Below are positions 7,874-16,102 of a stretch of 33,912 nucleotides of DNA, in pieces; within the stretch, counting starts at the first letter, position 1, and each line of letters opens with the position of its first letter. This DNA comes from Pseudorhodobacter antarcticus (GTDB lineage: Bacteria; Pseudomonadota; Alphaproteobacteria; Rhodobacterales; Rhodobacteraceae). The notes below the pieces were generated by a model, which had not been told where the DNA came from, made no database searches, and was given only the letters and a program-made list of their open reading frames with translations. The position numbers and the translations under genes are program-made. Where the stretch lies: contig CAMBWO010000008.1 in NCBI GenBank assembly GCA_945871285.1, positions 1 to 33,912 of the forward strand, read 5' to 3'.

Positions 7874-7958
7874 TTTCATATTGGACCAAATATCCCCGCC
7901 GGAGGCATCCGAAGGAACAGCAAGAGCCTCTGGCGGGGATATTGAAACCAATGTGAAA
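7874..7958. repeat. Long imperfect inverted repeat between dapA and the EamA gene
   Basis: The arm at 7874-7906 pairs with 7926-7958: 33-base arms with about six mismatches around a 19-base loop. The core is AATATCCCCGCC with GGCGGGGATATT. The 3' end of the dapA transcript would fold into a strong hairpin here, without a clear U tract. Similar GGCGGGGATATT hairpins are, as far as I recall, frequent between genes in Rhodobacterales. Confidence 0.7.
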
Positions 7959-7968
7959 GGCCACGTCC

Positions 7969-8841
7969 TCAGATCAGCCCGGCGTGCTGCATCGCGGCCT
8001 TGATCCGGGCCTTGGTGCCGTCGGTCAGCGTGACCAGGGGCAGGCGCACCTCCTGCGAACAGCGGCCCAGCAGGGACAGGCCGTATTTCGCCCCCGCCAG
8101 ACCCGGCTCGATGAAGATCGCCTCATGCAGCGGCATCAGACGGTCCTGATACTCCAGCGCCTTGGCATAGTCGCCCGCCAGCGTGGCCGCCTGGAACTCG
8201 GCGCACAGGCGTGGGGCGACGTTGGCGGTGACGGAAATGCACCCTGTCCCGCCATGGGCGTTGAACCCCAGCGCCGTGGCATCCTCGCCCGACAGCTGGA
8301 TGAAATCGGCACCGCAGCTGGCGCGCTGCATCGACACGCGTTCGATCTTGCCCGTGGCATCCTTGACACCGATAATGCGGGGCAGGCGCGCAAGCGTGCC
8401 CATCGTCTCGGGCGTCATGTCCACCACCGACCGACCGGGGATGTTGTAAATGATGATCGGCAGGGTGCAGCAGTCATGCAGCGCGGTGTAATGGGCAATC
8501 ATGCCCGCTTGCGTCGGCTTGTTGTAATAGGGTGTCACAATCAGGGCGGCATCGGCGCCCACCTTCTGGGCGTGCTGGATCAGCTCGATCCCCTCGGACG
8601 TGTTGTTGGACCCAGCCCCGGCAATCACCGGCACCCGGCCCGCCGCGATGCGCACCACCTCCTCGACGACCTGCCGGTGCTCGGCATGGCTCAGGGTCGG
8701 GCTCTCGCCCGTCGTGCCCACGGGGACCAGCCCGCTGGACCCTTCGGCGATCTGCCAATCGACCAGCTGTTTCAGCGTCGCCAGATCCAGCTTGCCGTCC
8801 TTGAACGGCGTTACCAGGGCGGGAATGGACCCTTTGATCAT
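7969..8841 (-). CDS. dapA: 4-hydroxy-tetrahydrodipicolinate synthase
   Basis: DapA condenses pyruvate with aspartate semialdehyde, the first dedicated step towards diaminopimelate and lysine. The 290-residue protein is a (beta/alpha)8 barrel of standard length. Visible active-site features: TTGES at 43-47, the tyrosine in IIYNIPGRS (Tyr132), and the Schiff-base lysine in IIGVKDATG (Lys160), with the N-terminal signature [13 protein letters not shown]. The ATG at 8841 is the first in-frame Met. It is divergent from the lytic transglycosylase gene with 135 bp between starts; I see no lysine riboswitch in that gap. Diaminopimelate feeds peptidoglycan, a theme shared with its neighbour. Confidence 0.97.
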   Translation of the reverse strand: MIKGSIPALVTPFKDGKLDLATLKQLVDWQIAEGSSGLVPVGTTGESPTLSHAEHRQVVEEVVRIAAGRVPVIAGAGSNNTSEGIELIQHAQKVGADAALIVTPYYNKPTQAGMIAHYTALHDCCTLPIIIYNIPGRSVVDMTPETMGTLARLPRIIGVKDATGKIERVSMQRASCGADFIQLSGEDATALGFNAHGGTGCISVTANVAPRLCAEFQAATLAGDYAKALEYQDRLMPLHEAIFIEPGLAGAKYGLSLLGRCSQEVRLPLVTLTDGTKARIKAAMQHAGLI

Positions 8842-8976
8842 GGCGTGTCTCCTCTTGCGTGCGGGTTGTGCTAGCGCTCATACCCGCGCGCGAAAGGTTT
8901 GCCAAGCTTCGGCAAGGGGGTGCTGATCACCGGGATTTGGGTTGTGATGACCCGGCGGTTCGGGCAGACAAACCGT

Positions 8977-10926
8977 ATGATCCGATTTGCCCCCCTCCGC
9001 CTGATTGCGCTGGTGTTGTGCCTTGCGCTGCCCGCCCCCCTTCGCGCCGACGAGGCAGAAGAGATTGCCGCGCTGCAAACCGCAATGGCCCATGTTGGCG
9101 CGCAGCGGTGGGACGCGGCCCGCGCCACAGGCGCCCTGGCCGGTCCGATCGGTGCCGCTATCGTGGAATGGAGCCGCCTGCGCGCCGCCCAGGGCCTGTT
9201 GGGCGACTACGAATCCTTCCTTGAACGCCACCCCGACTGGCCCGGCCTGCCCCTGCTGAAAGAAAAGGGCGAGGTGGCCGTCGCCCGCTCGCAGGACCCC
9301 GCCCGCATCATCGCCTATTTCGGTGACGACAATCCCCGCACCGGCACAGGCTCCCTTGCCCTGATCCGCGCCCAGACCACCCTTGGGCGCCATGCCGAGG
9401 CCGAGGCCGAGGCGCTGCGTGGCTGGACCACCCTGAAATTCACCGCCGCCGAGCAGACCGACCTGCTGCTCCGCCAGGGCGATGCCCTGAAGGTCGCACA
9501 TGAGGTGCGGCTGGACCGCATCCTGTGGGACGGCGACCGCGCAGACGAGGGTCAGCGGATGCTTCCCCTCGTCTCCAAGGGCTGGGCCGCCCTCGCCACC
9601 GCCCGCATGGGCCTGCGCGCCGACAAGGGCGGCGTCAGCGCCCTGCTCAATGCCGTGCCCGATGCGCTGAAGGGCGACCCCGGCCTTGCCTATGAACGCT
9701 TTCTCTACCGGATGCGCCGCGACAACTATGCCGACGCCGCCGCCCTCATCATCGAACGCGCGGGCGCCTTGGGCGACCCCGCCCCTTGGGCTGAACGCCG
9801 CGCCCTGCTGGCCCGCTATCTGATGCGCAACGACGCCCCCCGCGATGCCTACCGCGTCGCCTCGACCCACGGGCTGACCGCAGGGGCCGACTATGGCGAT
9901 CTGGAGTTTCTGTCGGGCTATATCGCCCTGCGCAAACTGAACGACCCCGCCCGCGCCCTGCAACATTTTGCCCATCTGCAAAGCGCCACTGCCACGCCCA
10001 TCAGCCAGGCCCGCGCCTTTTACTGGACCGCCCGCGCCCAGTCCGCCCTGGGCGATGACGCCAAGGCCACCGCCGCCTACGCCCAAGCCGCCCGGTTCCA
10101 GACCTCCTACTACGGGCTTCTTGCCGCCGAAAAGCTGGGCCTGACGCTTGATCCCGCTGTCATCGCGAACACCCCCCCGGCGGGTGACTGGAAAACCGCC
10201 TCCTTCACCCGCTCCTCGGTGTTCGAGGCCGCCCGCCTCCTCTACCGCGCCGACCAGCACGCCATGTCGGCCCGCTTCATGCTGCACCTGGGCGAAAGCC
10301 TGTCGGACGCGGAGTTTGAACTCCTCTCCGAATACGCCCTCCAGGCCGGTCACACCCGCACCGCCGTTCTCATCGCCAAGGCAGCCATCGACCGCGGCCT
10401 GCTGTTCGCCCGCCCCTATTTCCCCGTGCCCGATAGCGTCCCCGATGGCCTTGCCGTCAGCCGCGCCCTCGCCCTCTCCATCGCCCGCCGCGAAAGCGAG
10501 TTCGACCCCAAGGCCCGCTCCTCGGCCAATGCCCTTGGCCTGATGCAGGTCCTGCCCGAAACCGCCAAACGCATGGCCGCCGAACTAGGGCTGGACTATT
10601 CCGTGGGCCGGCTCACCTCCGACCCCGCCTTCAACGTCCGCATCGGCGCGGGTTATCTGCGCAAGATGGCCGATGAATTCGGCCCCTCCATCGCGCTCAT
10701 TGCCTCGGGCTATAACGCCGGCCCCGGCCGCCCCCGGTCCTGGATCGCCGCTTACGGCGACCCGCGCCTGCCCTCGGTCGATGTGGTGGATTGGGTGGAA
10801 AACATCCCCTTTGGCGAAACCCGCACCTATGTGATGCGGGTCGTCGAAGGCGTGGTGATCTACCGCGCCAAACTGAAAGGCGCGGTCGGCCCGGTGCGCA
10901 TCACCGCAGAACTGACGGGGCGCTAG
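8977..10926 (+). CDS. slt: Soluble-type lytic murein transglycosylase (Slt family)
   Basis: Cleaves the glycan strand of peptidoglycan to give 1,6-anhydro-muropeptides in the periplasm. The 649-residue protein starts with a signal peptide (MIRFAPLRLIALVLCLALPAPLRA), has a long alpha-helical superhelix region (about 25-460) rich in TPR-like Ala/Leu helices, and ends in an SLT catalytic domain (about 485-625). The catalytic glutamate is Glu506 in ARRESEFDPKARS, followed by ALGLMQVLPETAK, NVRIGAGYLRKM and ASGYNAGPGRP. I chose the ATG at 8977 because it gives a clean signal peptide; earlier in-frame starts (8899, 8947) add unlikely residues. It is divergent from dapA. Confidence 0.93.
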   Translation: MIRFAPLRLIALVLCLALPAPLRADEAEEIAALQTAMAHVGAQRWDAARATGALAGPIGAAIVEWSRLRAAQGLLGDYESFLERHPDWPGLPLLKEKGEVAVARSQDPARIIAYFGDDNPRTGTGSLALIRAQTTLGRHAEAEAEALRGWTTLKFTAAEQTDLLLRQGDALKVAHEVRLDRILWDGDRADEGQRMLPLVSKGWAALATARMGLRADKGGVSALLNAVPDALKGDPGLAYERFLYRMRRDNYADAAALIIERAGALGDPAPWAERRALLARYLMRNDAPRDAYRVASTHGLTAGADYGDLEFLSGYIALRKLNDPARALQHFAHLQSATATPISQARAFYWTARAQSALGDDAKATAAYAQAARFQTSYYGLLAAEKLGLTLDPAVIANTPPAGDWKTASFTRSSVFEAARLLYRADQHAMSARFMLHLGESLSDAEFELLSEYALQAGHTRTAVLIAKAAIDRGLLFARPYFPVPDSVPDGLAVSRALALSIARRESEFDPKARSSANALGLMQVLPETAKRMAAELGLDYSVGRLTSDPAFNVRIGAGYLRKMADEFGPSIALIASGYNAGPGRPRSWIAAYGDPRLPSVDVVDWVENIPFGETRTYVMRVVEGVVIYRAKLKGAVGPVRITAELTGR

Positions 10927-10988
10927 GCATTACCGGGCGAACGCCGCCGCATCCCGTGGGTGACATTCTGCAATCGAACGCGTGGACC

Positions 10989-12587
10989 CTATCGCAGTTC
11001 CATGCCCTCGGGCCAGGTCATCAGGCTGTTCAGCGTGATCGACCGGGTCTCGGCCGGGGCAAGATCAAACTCCCACGCCAAGACCCCGCGTTTGCCATCG
11101 ACATCGGTTTCTGTTGCGGCAGGGTCGGCCGACCAGGTGATCTCCAACGCCTCCTGCTCGGAATAGGGCACCTGGTCCAGCACCCGCACCGGCCAGACCT
11201 CGCCGGTCAGGTTTTCCACCTCCAGCACCGCCTGCTCCTCGATCTGGGTCGAGGATGTGATGAACCCCCGGTCCCCCTTGGCCCGCAACGGCTCGTCCCG
11301 GGTCAGGGTGATGCCATCAATCGCGCCAAAGCCCAGGTCAAACTCGGCCCCCGGCGCGATGCTGTCCATCTCGACCATCCCCGTCAGCGCCCCGTCGCGG
11401 TAAAGATAGGCCTCGCCCGGCAACAGGATCTCGGCCCCGCTGTTGACCACCCGCGCCACCACAAAGGCCGTCGCATCATAGCGCGGCACCGCCTGCGCCA
11501 CGACCTTGGCCGCGAAATTCAACTCATCCAGCGCCAACCGCAGATTCTCGACCCCCGAGGCCAGATCCACTGGGGTGGGATAGTCATAAATCACGGTATC
11601 GCCCTGATAGCTCATCGCCGCCGTCATCACGACCGCCGCCGCCTCCACCGGCATCGGCTCCTCCATCGCCGCCGCATCCGACATCTTTGACATTTCCGGC
11701 TCCGGCTCGGCAATCCGCCGCAGATTGGGCTGCAACCGCGTCGGCTCCGACTGCTCCGTGGGGCGCGCCGTCGACAGGGTCAGGTCCACGCCCGTCCAAT
11801 CCTCGCCGGAATACTGGCTGACCAGCACCCCCCGCTGCACCGTCACCACGCCCGCCTTGCGGTCCAGCGCCATGTCATAGATCGGCGCCCAGCCCGCATC
11901 AAAGACCGAATGCGTCACCACGAGATGCCCCTCGCCGCCCTTGGAGGTCACCGTCACCGCCAGGGCGACATAGTCGTCATCCGCCTGCGACACCGACTGC
12001 AACGCCGCCTGCGCCCGGTCCAGCGCCCTTTGCGCCTCCTTCACCTCGCCCTCTGCGGCGGGCAAACCCGCCTCTGCCGCCAGGGCCGCCAGCCGCGCCG
12101 TCAAAACCTCGGTCCCGATCATCTGCGACACCGCCGACAGACCCTCGGCCGTCGACCCGGTGCCGTCCATCTTGACCCCGGTCAGAAAGGCAATCTGCGC
12201 CTGCTGGGCCTCAACCTCCGCCTTGATCCCGGCCACCCGGCCCTGCGCCCCGTGCAGCGCCACGCGTGCCAGCTTGACCTCACCCTCGGCGGCCAGCATC
12301 TGCGGCGACTTGGGGTCCACCCGTGGCGGCAGACGATCTTCGCGCAGGGTGAACGGGCCCAGTTCGGTATCGCCGGATGTCACGCGCAACAGTTGCGGCT
12401 CGGCCGATCCGGGCATGTCGCTGACCAGAACCTCATGCTGCCCCGCCGGGGCGGCGAACGTCACCTCCCGCGTGATCATCGCGCCCTGCGGATAGATCGT
12501 CACCGCCGTCACCCGGCTTGTCGCAACGATCGTATCGGCCAAAGCCGCCTCCGGAAACAATAGCGCACAGCAAACCAGAACCCGCAT
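10989..12587 (-). CDS. DUF4139 domain protein (mucoidy inhibitor MuiA-like)
   Basis: A 532-residue exported protein: signal peptide at about 1-17 (ending EAALADT), an N-terminal DUF4140-like part (about 22-115, with VTAVTIYPQGAMITREVTF), a helical stretch at about 118-205 rich in Ala/Glu/Gln that may be a coiled coil, and a C-terminal DUF4139 beta-rich domain (about 205-530) with WAPIYDMALD and YSGEDWTGVDLTLSTARP. A low-complexity Ala/Met/Glu insert lies at about 298-322. AGGAGG lies 5-6 bases before the ATG. MuiA-type proteins were named for an effect on mucoidy; the molecular activity is unknown. It is convergent with slt, leaving 62 bp that hold nothing recognisable. Confidence 0.85.
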   Translation of the reverse strand: MRVLVCCALLFPEAALADTIVATSRVTAVTIYPQGAMITREVTFAAPAGQHEVLVSDMPGSAEPQLLRVTSGDTELGPFTLREDRLPPRVDPKSPQMLAAEGEVKLARVALHGAQGRVAGIKAEVEAQQAQIAFLTGVKMDGTGSTAEGLSAVSQMIGTEVLTARLAALAAEAGLPAAEGEVKEAQRALDRAQAALQSVSQADDDYVALAVTVTSKGGEGHLVVTHSVFDAGWAPIYDMALDRKAGVVTVQRGVLVSQYSGEDWTGVDLTLSTARPTEQSEPTRLQPNLRRIAEPEPEMSKMSDAAAMEEPMPVEAAAVVMTAAMSYQGDTVIYDYPTPVDLASGVENLRLALDELNFAAKVVAQAVPRYDATAFVVARVVNSGAEILLPGEAYLYRDGALTGMVEMDSIAPGAEFDLGFGAIDGITLTRDEPLRAKGDRGFITSSTQIEEQAVLEVENLTGEVWPVRVLDQVPYSEQEALEITWSADPAATETDVDGKRGVLAWEFDLAPAETRSITLNSLMTWPEGMELR

Positions 12588-12731
12588 CGCAACCTCCTGA
12601 AACCTGCCCCGACCCTACGCTGGCACCCCAAGCCTGTGAAGCCCCCTCCGATTTGCCCTTTTGCAAATAGGCCCGCAGGCACCTTGCCCCAAACACCCCG
12701 CCCTGCCAGATTGCCGCCAAAGGATGCCGCC

Positions 12732-14066
12732 ATGAAAACTCCCGACGCGCTGAAATCGACCGCCAGCCTGCCCCATGTCACCCATGCCAAAGGCAGCTAT
12801 CTGTGGGATGCCACGGGCAAGCAATACATCGACGGTTCCGGCGGCCCCGCCGTCTATTGCCTCGGCCACGCCCACCCCGAGGTCAACGCCGCCGTCACCG
12901 CCCAGATGGCCGACATCGCCCATGGCTACCGCTACAACTTCACCACCACCGCGCTGAACGACCTGACCGACATCATCCGCACCCGCTGTGGCGGCACCCT
13001 GACCGAAATGGTCTATGTGACCTCCGGGTCCGAGGCGGTGGAAAGCTGCCTGAAAATCGCCTTGCAATATCAAACCGCCATCGGCCAGAAATCCCGCCGC
13101 CGCTTCATCTCGCGCCAGCGGTCCTGGCATGGCAACACCCTGGGTGCCCTTGGCCTGTCCGGTTTTTCGGAACGGACCGAGGCCTATGAGGGCGCTTTCA
13201 TCCCCTCCATCAAACTCTCTCCCGCCAACACCTACCGCCCCATCCCCGGCGCAACGGCCGAAACCACAGCCGAGGCCTGCGCCGCCGAACTGGAACAGGC
13301 CATCCTCGCCCACGGCCCCGAAACCATCGCCGCCTTCGTCTTTGAACCCGTCGTGGGGGCCGCAGGCGGCTGCGTGCCCGCGCCCGACGGCTATGCCAAA
13401 CGCGTCCGCGACATCTGCACCCGCTACGGCGTGCTGATGATCGCGGATGAGGTGATGTGTGGCGCCGGCCGCACCGGCCCCTGGCGCGCCCTCGCCCATG
13501 ACGGGGTTGAGCCCGACATCATGTCCGTCGCCAAAGGCCTCGCCGCAGGCTATGTTCCCTTGGGCGCGGCCATCTGCACGACCGCCGTTTGGGAGGCAAT
13601 CCGCGCCCGCGACGGCGCTTTCGGCACGGGCCACACTTTTACAGGCCACACCGCCGCCTGCGCCGCAGGGGTCGCCGTGCAGACCATCATCACCCGCGAC
13701 GGATTGCTGGACCGCGTCACCGCCAACGGCCCCCGCCTGCACGCCATGCTGGCCGATGCCCTGAGCGGCGTCGATGCCGTGGGCGACATCCGCGGTCGCG
13801 GCCATTTCCTGTGTGCCGAACTGGTCGCCAACCGGGCCACCAGACAACCCTTCGACCCCGCCCTGAAACTGTTCCTGAAAATCCGGGCCCAAGCGATGCA
13901 AAACGGCCTGATCTGCTATCCCGTCGGCGGCAATGTCGACGGCACCGCCGGTGACATTGTCATCCTCGCCCCGCCCTACACCTGCACCGACGATGAACTG
14001 ACCGAGATCATCGACAAGACCGCCACCTCGATCCGTCAGGTGCTGCGCGCCGAGGGGCTTGGCTGA
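12732..14066 (+). CDS. Class III (omega-type) PLP aminotransferase
   Basis: A 444-residue fold-type-I PLP enzyme. Motifs: GSYLWDATGKQYIDGSGG at the N-terminus, VTSGSEAVESCLKIA for phosphate binding, RQRSWHGNTLGALGLSG, the Asp in MIADEVMCGAGRTG, and the Schiff-base lysine (Lys268) in MSVAKGLAAGYVPLGA, with GHTFTGHTAACAAG after it. The subgroup resembles putative beta-alanine/pyruvate, taurine or diamine aminotransferases, but substrate cannot be decided. I chose the ATG at 12732, which directly precedes the conserved N-terminus. It is divergent from the DUF4139 gene and is followed by the TPR gene after 71 bp. Confidence 0.92.
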   Translation: MKTPDALKSTASLPHVTHAKGSYLWDATGKQYIDGSGGPAVYCLGHAHPEVNAAVTAQMADIAHGYRYNFTTTALNDLTDIIRTRCGGTLTEMVYVTSGSEAVESCLKIALQYQTAIGQKSRRRFISRQRSWHGNTLGALGLSGFSERTEAYEGAFIPSIKLSPANTYRPIPGATAETTAEACAAELEQAILAHGPETIAAFVFEPVVGAAGGCVPAPDGYAKRVRDICTRYGVLMIADEVMCGAGRTGPWRALAHDGVEPDIMSVAKGLAAGYVPLGAAICTTAVWEAIRARDGAFGTGHTFTGHTAACAAGVAVQTIITRDGLLDRVTANGPRLHAMLADALSGVDAVGDIRGRGHFLCAELVANRATRQPFDPALKLFLKIRAQAMQNGLICYPVGGNVDGTAGDIVILAPPYTCTDDELTEIIDKTATSIRQVLRAEGLG

Positions 14067-14137
14067 CCCTTCACCAAAGCTTGATCCCGCATCCCCCCCG
14101 ATCGCGCTATGCTGCCCCAAACCGCAGGAGACGCCCC

Positions 14138-14602
14138 ATGCCCCCCACCGCCCTGACCCTGATTGCGGCCGTCTTTGGCCTGCTCTCTGTCCTTGCCACC
14201 CCGCTTCTCGCCGCCGGAACCGATGACGGCACCGCCGACGCCTCGACCACCGCCGCGGCCTATGACGAGGCCAAGGCCATGGTGGACGGCGGCAATTTCG
14301 TCGCCGCCCTGCCCGCGCTTCTGGCGATCACCGCCGAGGATGCCGGCAACGCCGACGCCTGGAACCTGCTGGGCTACACACACCGCAACCTCGGCCAGAT
14401 GGAGGAATCCTCGGCCGCCTATCTGCGGGTCCTGACCCTCAACCCCGACCATCTGGGCGCCTTGGAATATCAGGGCGAGTTGTTCTTGCAAACCGGCCAG
14501 CCCGATCTGGCCCGCGCCAACCTTGAACGGCTCAAGTCCCTCTGCGGCACCTGTGAAGAGGCCGAGGATCTGGAACAGGCCATCAGCGCCGCCGGGGCGT
14601 GA
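14138..14602 (+). CDS. Exported tetratricopeptide-repeat protein
   Basis: A 154-residue protein with an N-terminal signal peptide (about 1-25, MPPTALTLIAAVFGLLSVLATPLLAAG) and two to three TPR-like helix pairs: AAYDEAKAMVDGGNFVAALPALLAI, DAWNLLGYTHRNLGQMEESSAAYLRVLTL with the typical W-L-G-Y pattern, and HLGALEYQGELFLQTGQPDLARANLERL. The C-terminal CGTCEEAEDL has two Cys three apart. AGGAG lies 9 bases before the ATG. It probably works in the periplasm as a protein-interaction scaffold; the partner is unknown. It may be co-transcribed with the aminotransferase upstream. Confidence 0.85.
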   Translation: MPPTALTLIAAVFGLLSVLATPLLAAGTDDGTADASTTAAAYDEAKAMVDGGNFVAALPALLAITAEDAGNADAWNLLGYTHRNLGQMEESSAAYLRVLTLNPDHLGALEYQGELFLQTGQPDLARANLERLKSLCGTCEEAEDLEQAISAAGA

Positions 14603-14616
14603 CATCTCCTTGCCAA

Positions 14617-14698
14617 GTGTCCACGCGTGGACGTTTGGCGAAACCATTTAGACTCAACGAGTTGCCATTTTTCATTCATGAAGTGGAAAGGTTTGTCC
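14617..14698 (+). repeat. 82-bp palindrome/AAGGTTTG element, copy B
   Basis: It opens with GTGTCCACGCGTGGAC (14617-14632; perfect palindrome at 14619-14632) and closes with TGGAAAGGTTTGTCC (14684-14698), the same ends and the same 82-base length as copy A on the other strand. The middle is only loosely alike, which suggests that the two ends and their spacing are what is kept. It points towards the ATP-grasp gene. Confidence 0.7.
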
Positions 14699-14744
14699 AG
14701 CCTTCGCCGGGACCATTGGGCGCTGTATAACAGACCCAAGGAGA

Positions 14745-14764
14745 GGTGCGTGAAATCACGCACC
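14745..14764. terminator. Perfect 9-bp hairpin without U tract
   Basis: GGTGCGTGA (14745-14753) pairs perfectly with TCACGCACC (14756-14764) across a two-base centre. No T run follows on either strand, so it is a weak terminator candidate and could equally be an RNA structure or protein-binding palindrome in the leader of the ATP-grasp gene. Confidence 0.35.
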
Positions 14765-14833
14765 CTACCCTTGCCTTTCCAGCTGGTTAATTTCCAGATG
14801 CTAACCCATTGATTTTGTGACGTTTGGCCATAT

Positions 14834-14847
14834 GTCCAGATCTGGAC
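14834..14847. promoter_or_regulatory. Palindrome GTCCAGATCTGGAC, related to the repeat's palindrome
   Basis: A perfect 14-bp palindrome with the same GTCCA/TGGAC arms as GTCCACGCGTGGAC and only the four central bases changed. It is 74 bp before the ATP-grasp start. The preceding GACGTTTGGCC also echoes the GACGTTTGGCG of copy B. A binding site for the same regulator is a reasonable guess. Confidence 0.4.
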
Positions 14848-14920
14848 GGCGGGCCGGTGGCGGAAACCCTTTGTTCAGGGTGTTGCCTTAGCCTTGGGGG
14901 CAGACCGCACAGGAGCAAGA

Positions 14921-16102
14921 ATGCCCGTTCTCGACCTATCCCCGCTGCCGCCCTCGGCCTGTCTTGGCCCGTCGTTGATTTTGCACCGGGCCTATGCCGG
15001 CCAGGATCTGGGGGCACTGACCGCCAGCCTGATTGCCCGCGCCCTGGCGCCGGACCCTGATCCCGGCGCGGTGGTCGATCTGGCGACTTTGCTCTTGGCC
15101 AAGGGGGGCGCGTTGGCATCGGAGGGGCACAGGTTGCTGCGGCAGGCGACGGCGCTGCAGCCCAGTTTCCGCATCACCCATGGCACGGGGCGCGGGTTGC
15201 GGGTTTTGGCGATTGTGACGGCGGGGGATTTAATGGCGAATACGCCGGTGGATTTTCTGCTGAACGGGTCGGATTGCACGCTGATCCTGCACCATGTGAC
15301 GGCCGATACCCAGCGGCTGGACCTGCCGCCGCATGACGTGGCGATGCTGTCGATTGGCTGCTCGGACCAGAACGCGGCGGTCTTGGCCCATGTCGGGCGG
15401 TTGCTGGCGGGGCATCGGGGGCCGGTGCTGAACCGCGAGGCGGGGCGGATTGCGCGGCTGACGCGGGATCACGTGTCCCGCTTGCTGGCTGGTCAGCCCT
15501 CGATCCTGGCCCCCCGGACGCGGCGGATGCGGCGGGGCGCGCTGCGGGTTGATGCGTTTCCGGTGATCTTGCGGCCGGTCGGGTCGCATGCGGGGCAGGG
15601 GTTGGGTCTGGTGCGCAACAGAACCGAGTTGGCGCTGTGGCTGGCGCAGAACCCGGCGGCGGAGGTGTTTGTGGCCCCCTTTGTCGACTATCGCGGGGCG
15701 GACGGGATGTATGCCAAGCAGCGGGTCGTGCTGATTGGCGGGCGGCCCTATGCCAGCCATATGGCGACATCGGCGCATTGGATGGTGCATTATCTGAACG
15801 CCGACATGGCGGCGCATCCCGCGCGGCGGGCGGCAGAGGCGGCGTGGATGGCGGGGTTTGACGATGGCTTTGCCCGGCGGCACGCGCAGGCCTTTGCCGC
15901 GCTGCACCGGAGTGTCGGCCTGGATTACTTTGGCATCGACTGCGCCGAGGCGCCGGATGGGCGGTTGCTGGTGTTCGAGGTGGACACGGCGATGATCGTG
16001 CATGACATGGATGATGCCGATCTGTTCCCCTATAAACAGCCCGCGATGCGGCGGCTGTTTGACGGGTTTCTGGCCCATGCCGCGGCTGTCAGACGGGCAT
16101 GA
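14921..16102 (+). CDS. ATP-grasp-like protein (RimK/glutathione-synthetase-type fold)
   Basis: A 393-residue protein. The N-terminal 100 residues are helical and TPR-like. The C-terminal half looks like an ATP-grasp domain: VDAFPVILRPVGSHAGQGLGLVRN resembles the lysine/glycine-loop region, EVFVAPFVDYRGADGMYAKQRVVLIGG resembles the strand that contacts the adenine, and VGLDYFGIDCAEAPDGRLLVFEVDTAMIVHDMD gives the acidic metal-binding end, although the usual final Asn is replaced by Asp/Thr. Such enzymes ligate a carboxylate to an amine; substrate unknown. AGGAGC lies 5-6 bases before the ATG. Codons here are strongly G-rich, unlike the C-rich genes just upstream. Its 318-bp leader contains two related palindromes. 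Confidence 0.65.
   Translation: MPVLDLSPLPPSACLGPSLILHRAYAGQDLGALTASLIARALAPDPDPGAVVDLATLLLAKGGALASEGHRLLRQATALQPSFRITHGTGRGLRVLAIVTAGDLMANTPVDFLLNGSDCTLILHHVTADTQRLDLPPHDVAMLSIGCSDQNAAVLAHVGRLLAGHRGPVLNREAGRIARLTRDHVSRLLAGQPSILAPRTRRMRRGALRVDAFPVILRPVGSHAGQGLGLVRNRTELALWLAQNPAAEVFVAPFVDYRGADGMYAKQRVVLIGGRPYASHMATSAHWMVHYLNADMAAHPARRAAEAAWMAGFDDGFARRHAQAFAALHRSVGLDYFGIDCAEAPDGRLLVFEVDTAMIVHDMDDADLFPYKQPAMRRLFDGFLAHAAAVRRA

Larger units (their letters stand above)
14603..14920. other. 318-bp intergenic region with two related palindromes
   Basis: It holds copy B of the 82-bp element, a 20-base hairpin at 14745-14764 and a second palindrome at 14834-14847. An open frame at 14627-14812 could code 61 residues but has no ribosome site or recognisable motif. 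I see no DnaA box. The base skew of the top strand changes sign across this region. Confidence 0.5.

Noticed and set aside
8842-8976. Lysine riboswitch before dapA
   Set aside because: The 135-bp gap is too short once the divergent promoter is allowed for, and I see no lysine-riboswitch core.
8878-10353. 491-codon frame antisense to slt
   Set aside because: Gly/Gln-rich low-complexity translation without domain signs; it is the complement of an intact transglycosylase gene.
12615-14120. 501-codon frame antisense to the class III aminotransferase
   Set aside because: Gly/Asp-rich shadow; the sense gene has every expected motif.
14627-14812. 61-codon frame between copy B and the ATP-grasp gene
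   Set aside because: No ribosome site, starts inside the repeat palindrome region and runs through the hairpin; kept only as a remark.
14603-14920. Replication origin at the skew change
   Set aside because: No DnaA boxes, no AT-rich unwinding region and no origin-linked genes nearby; the skew also reverses again near 33.4 kb.
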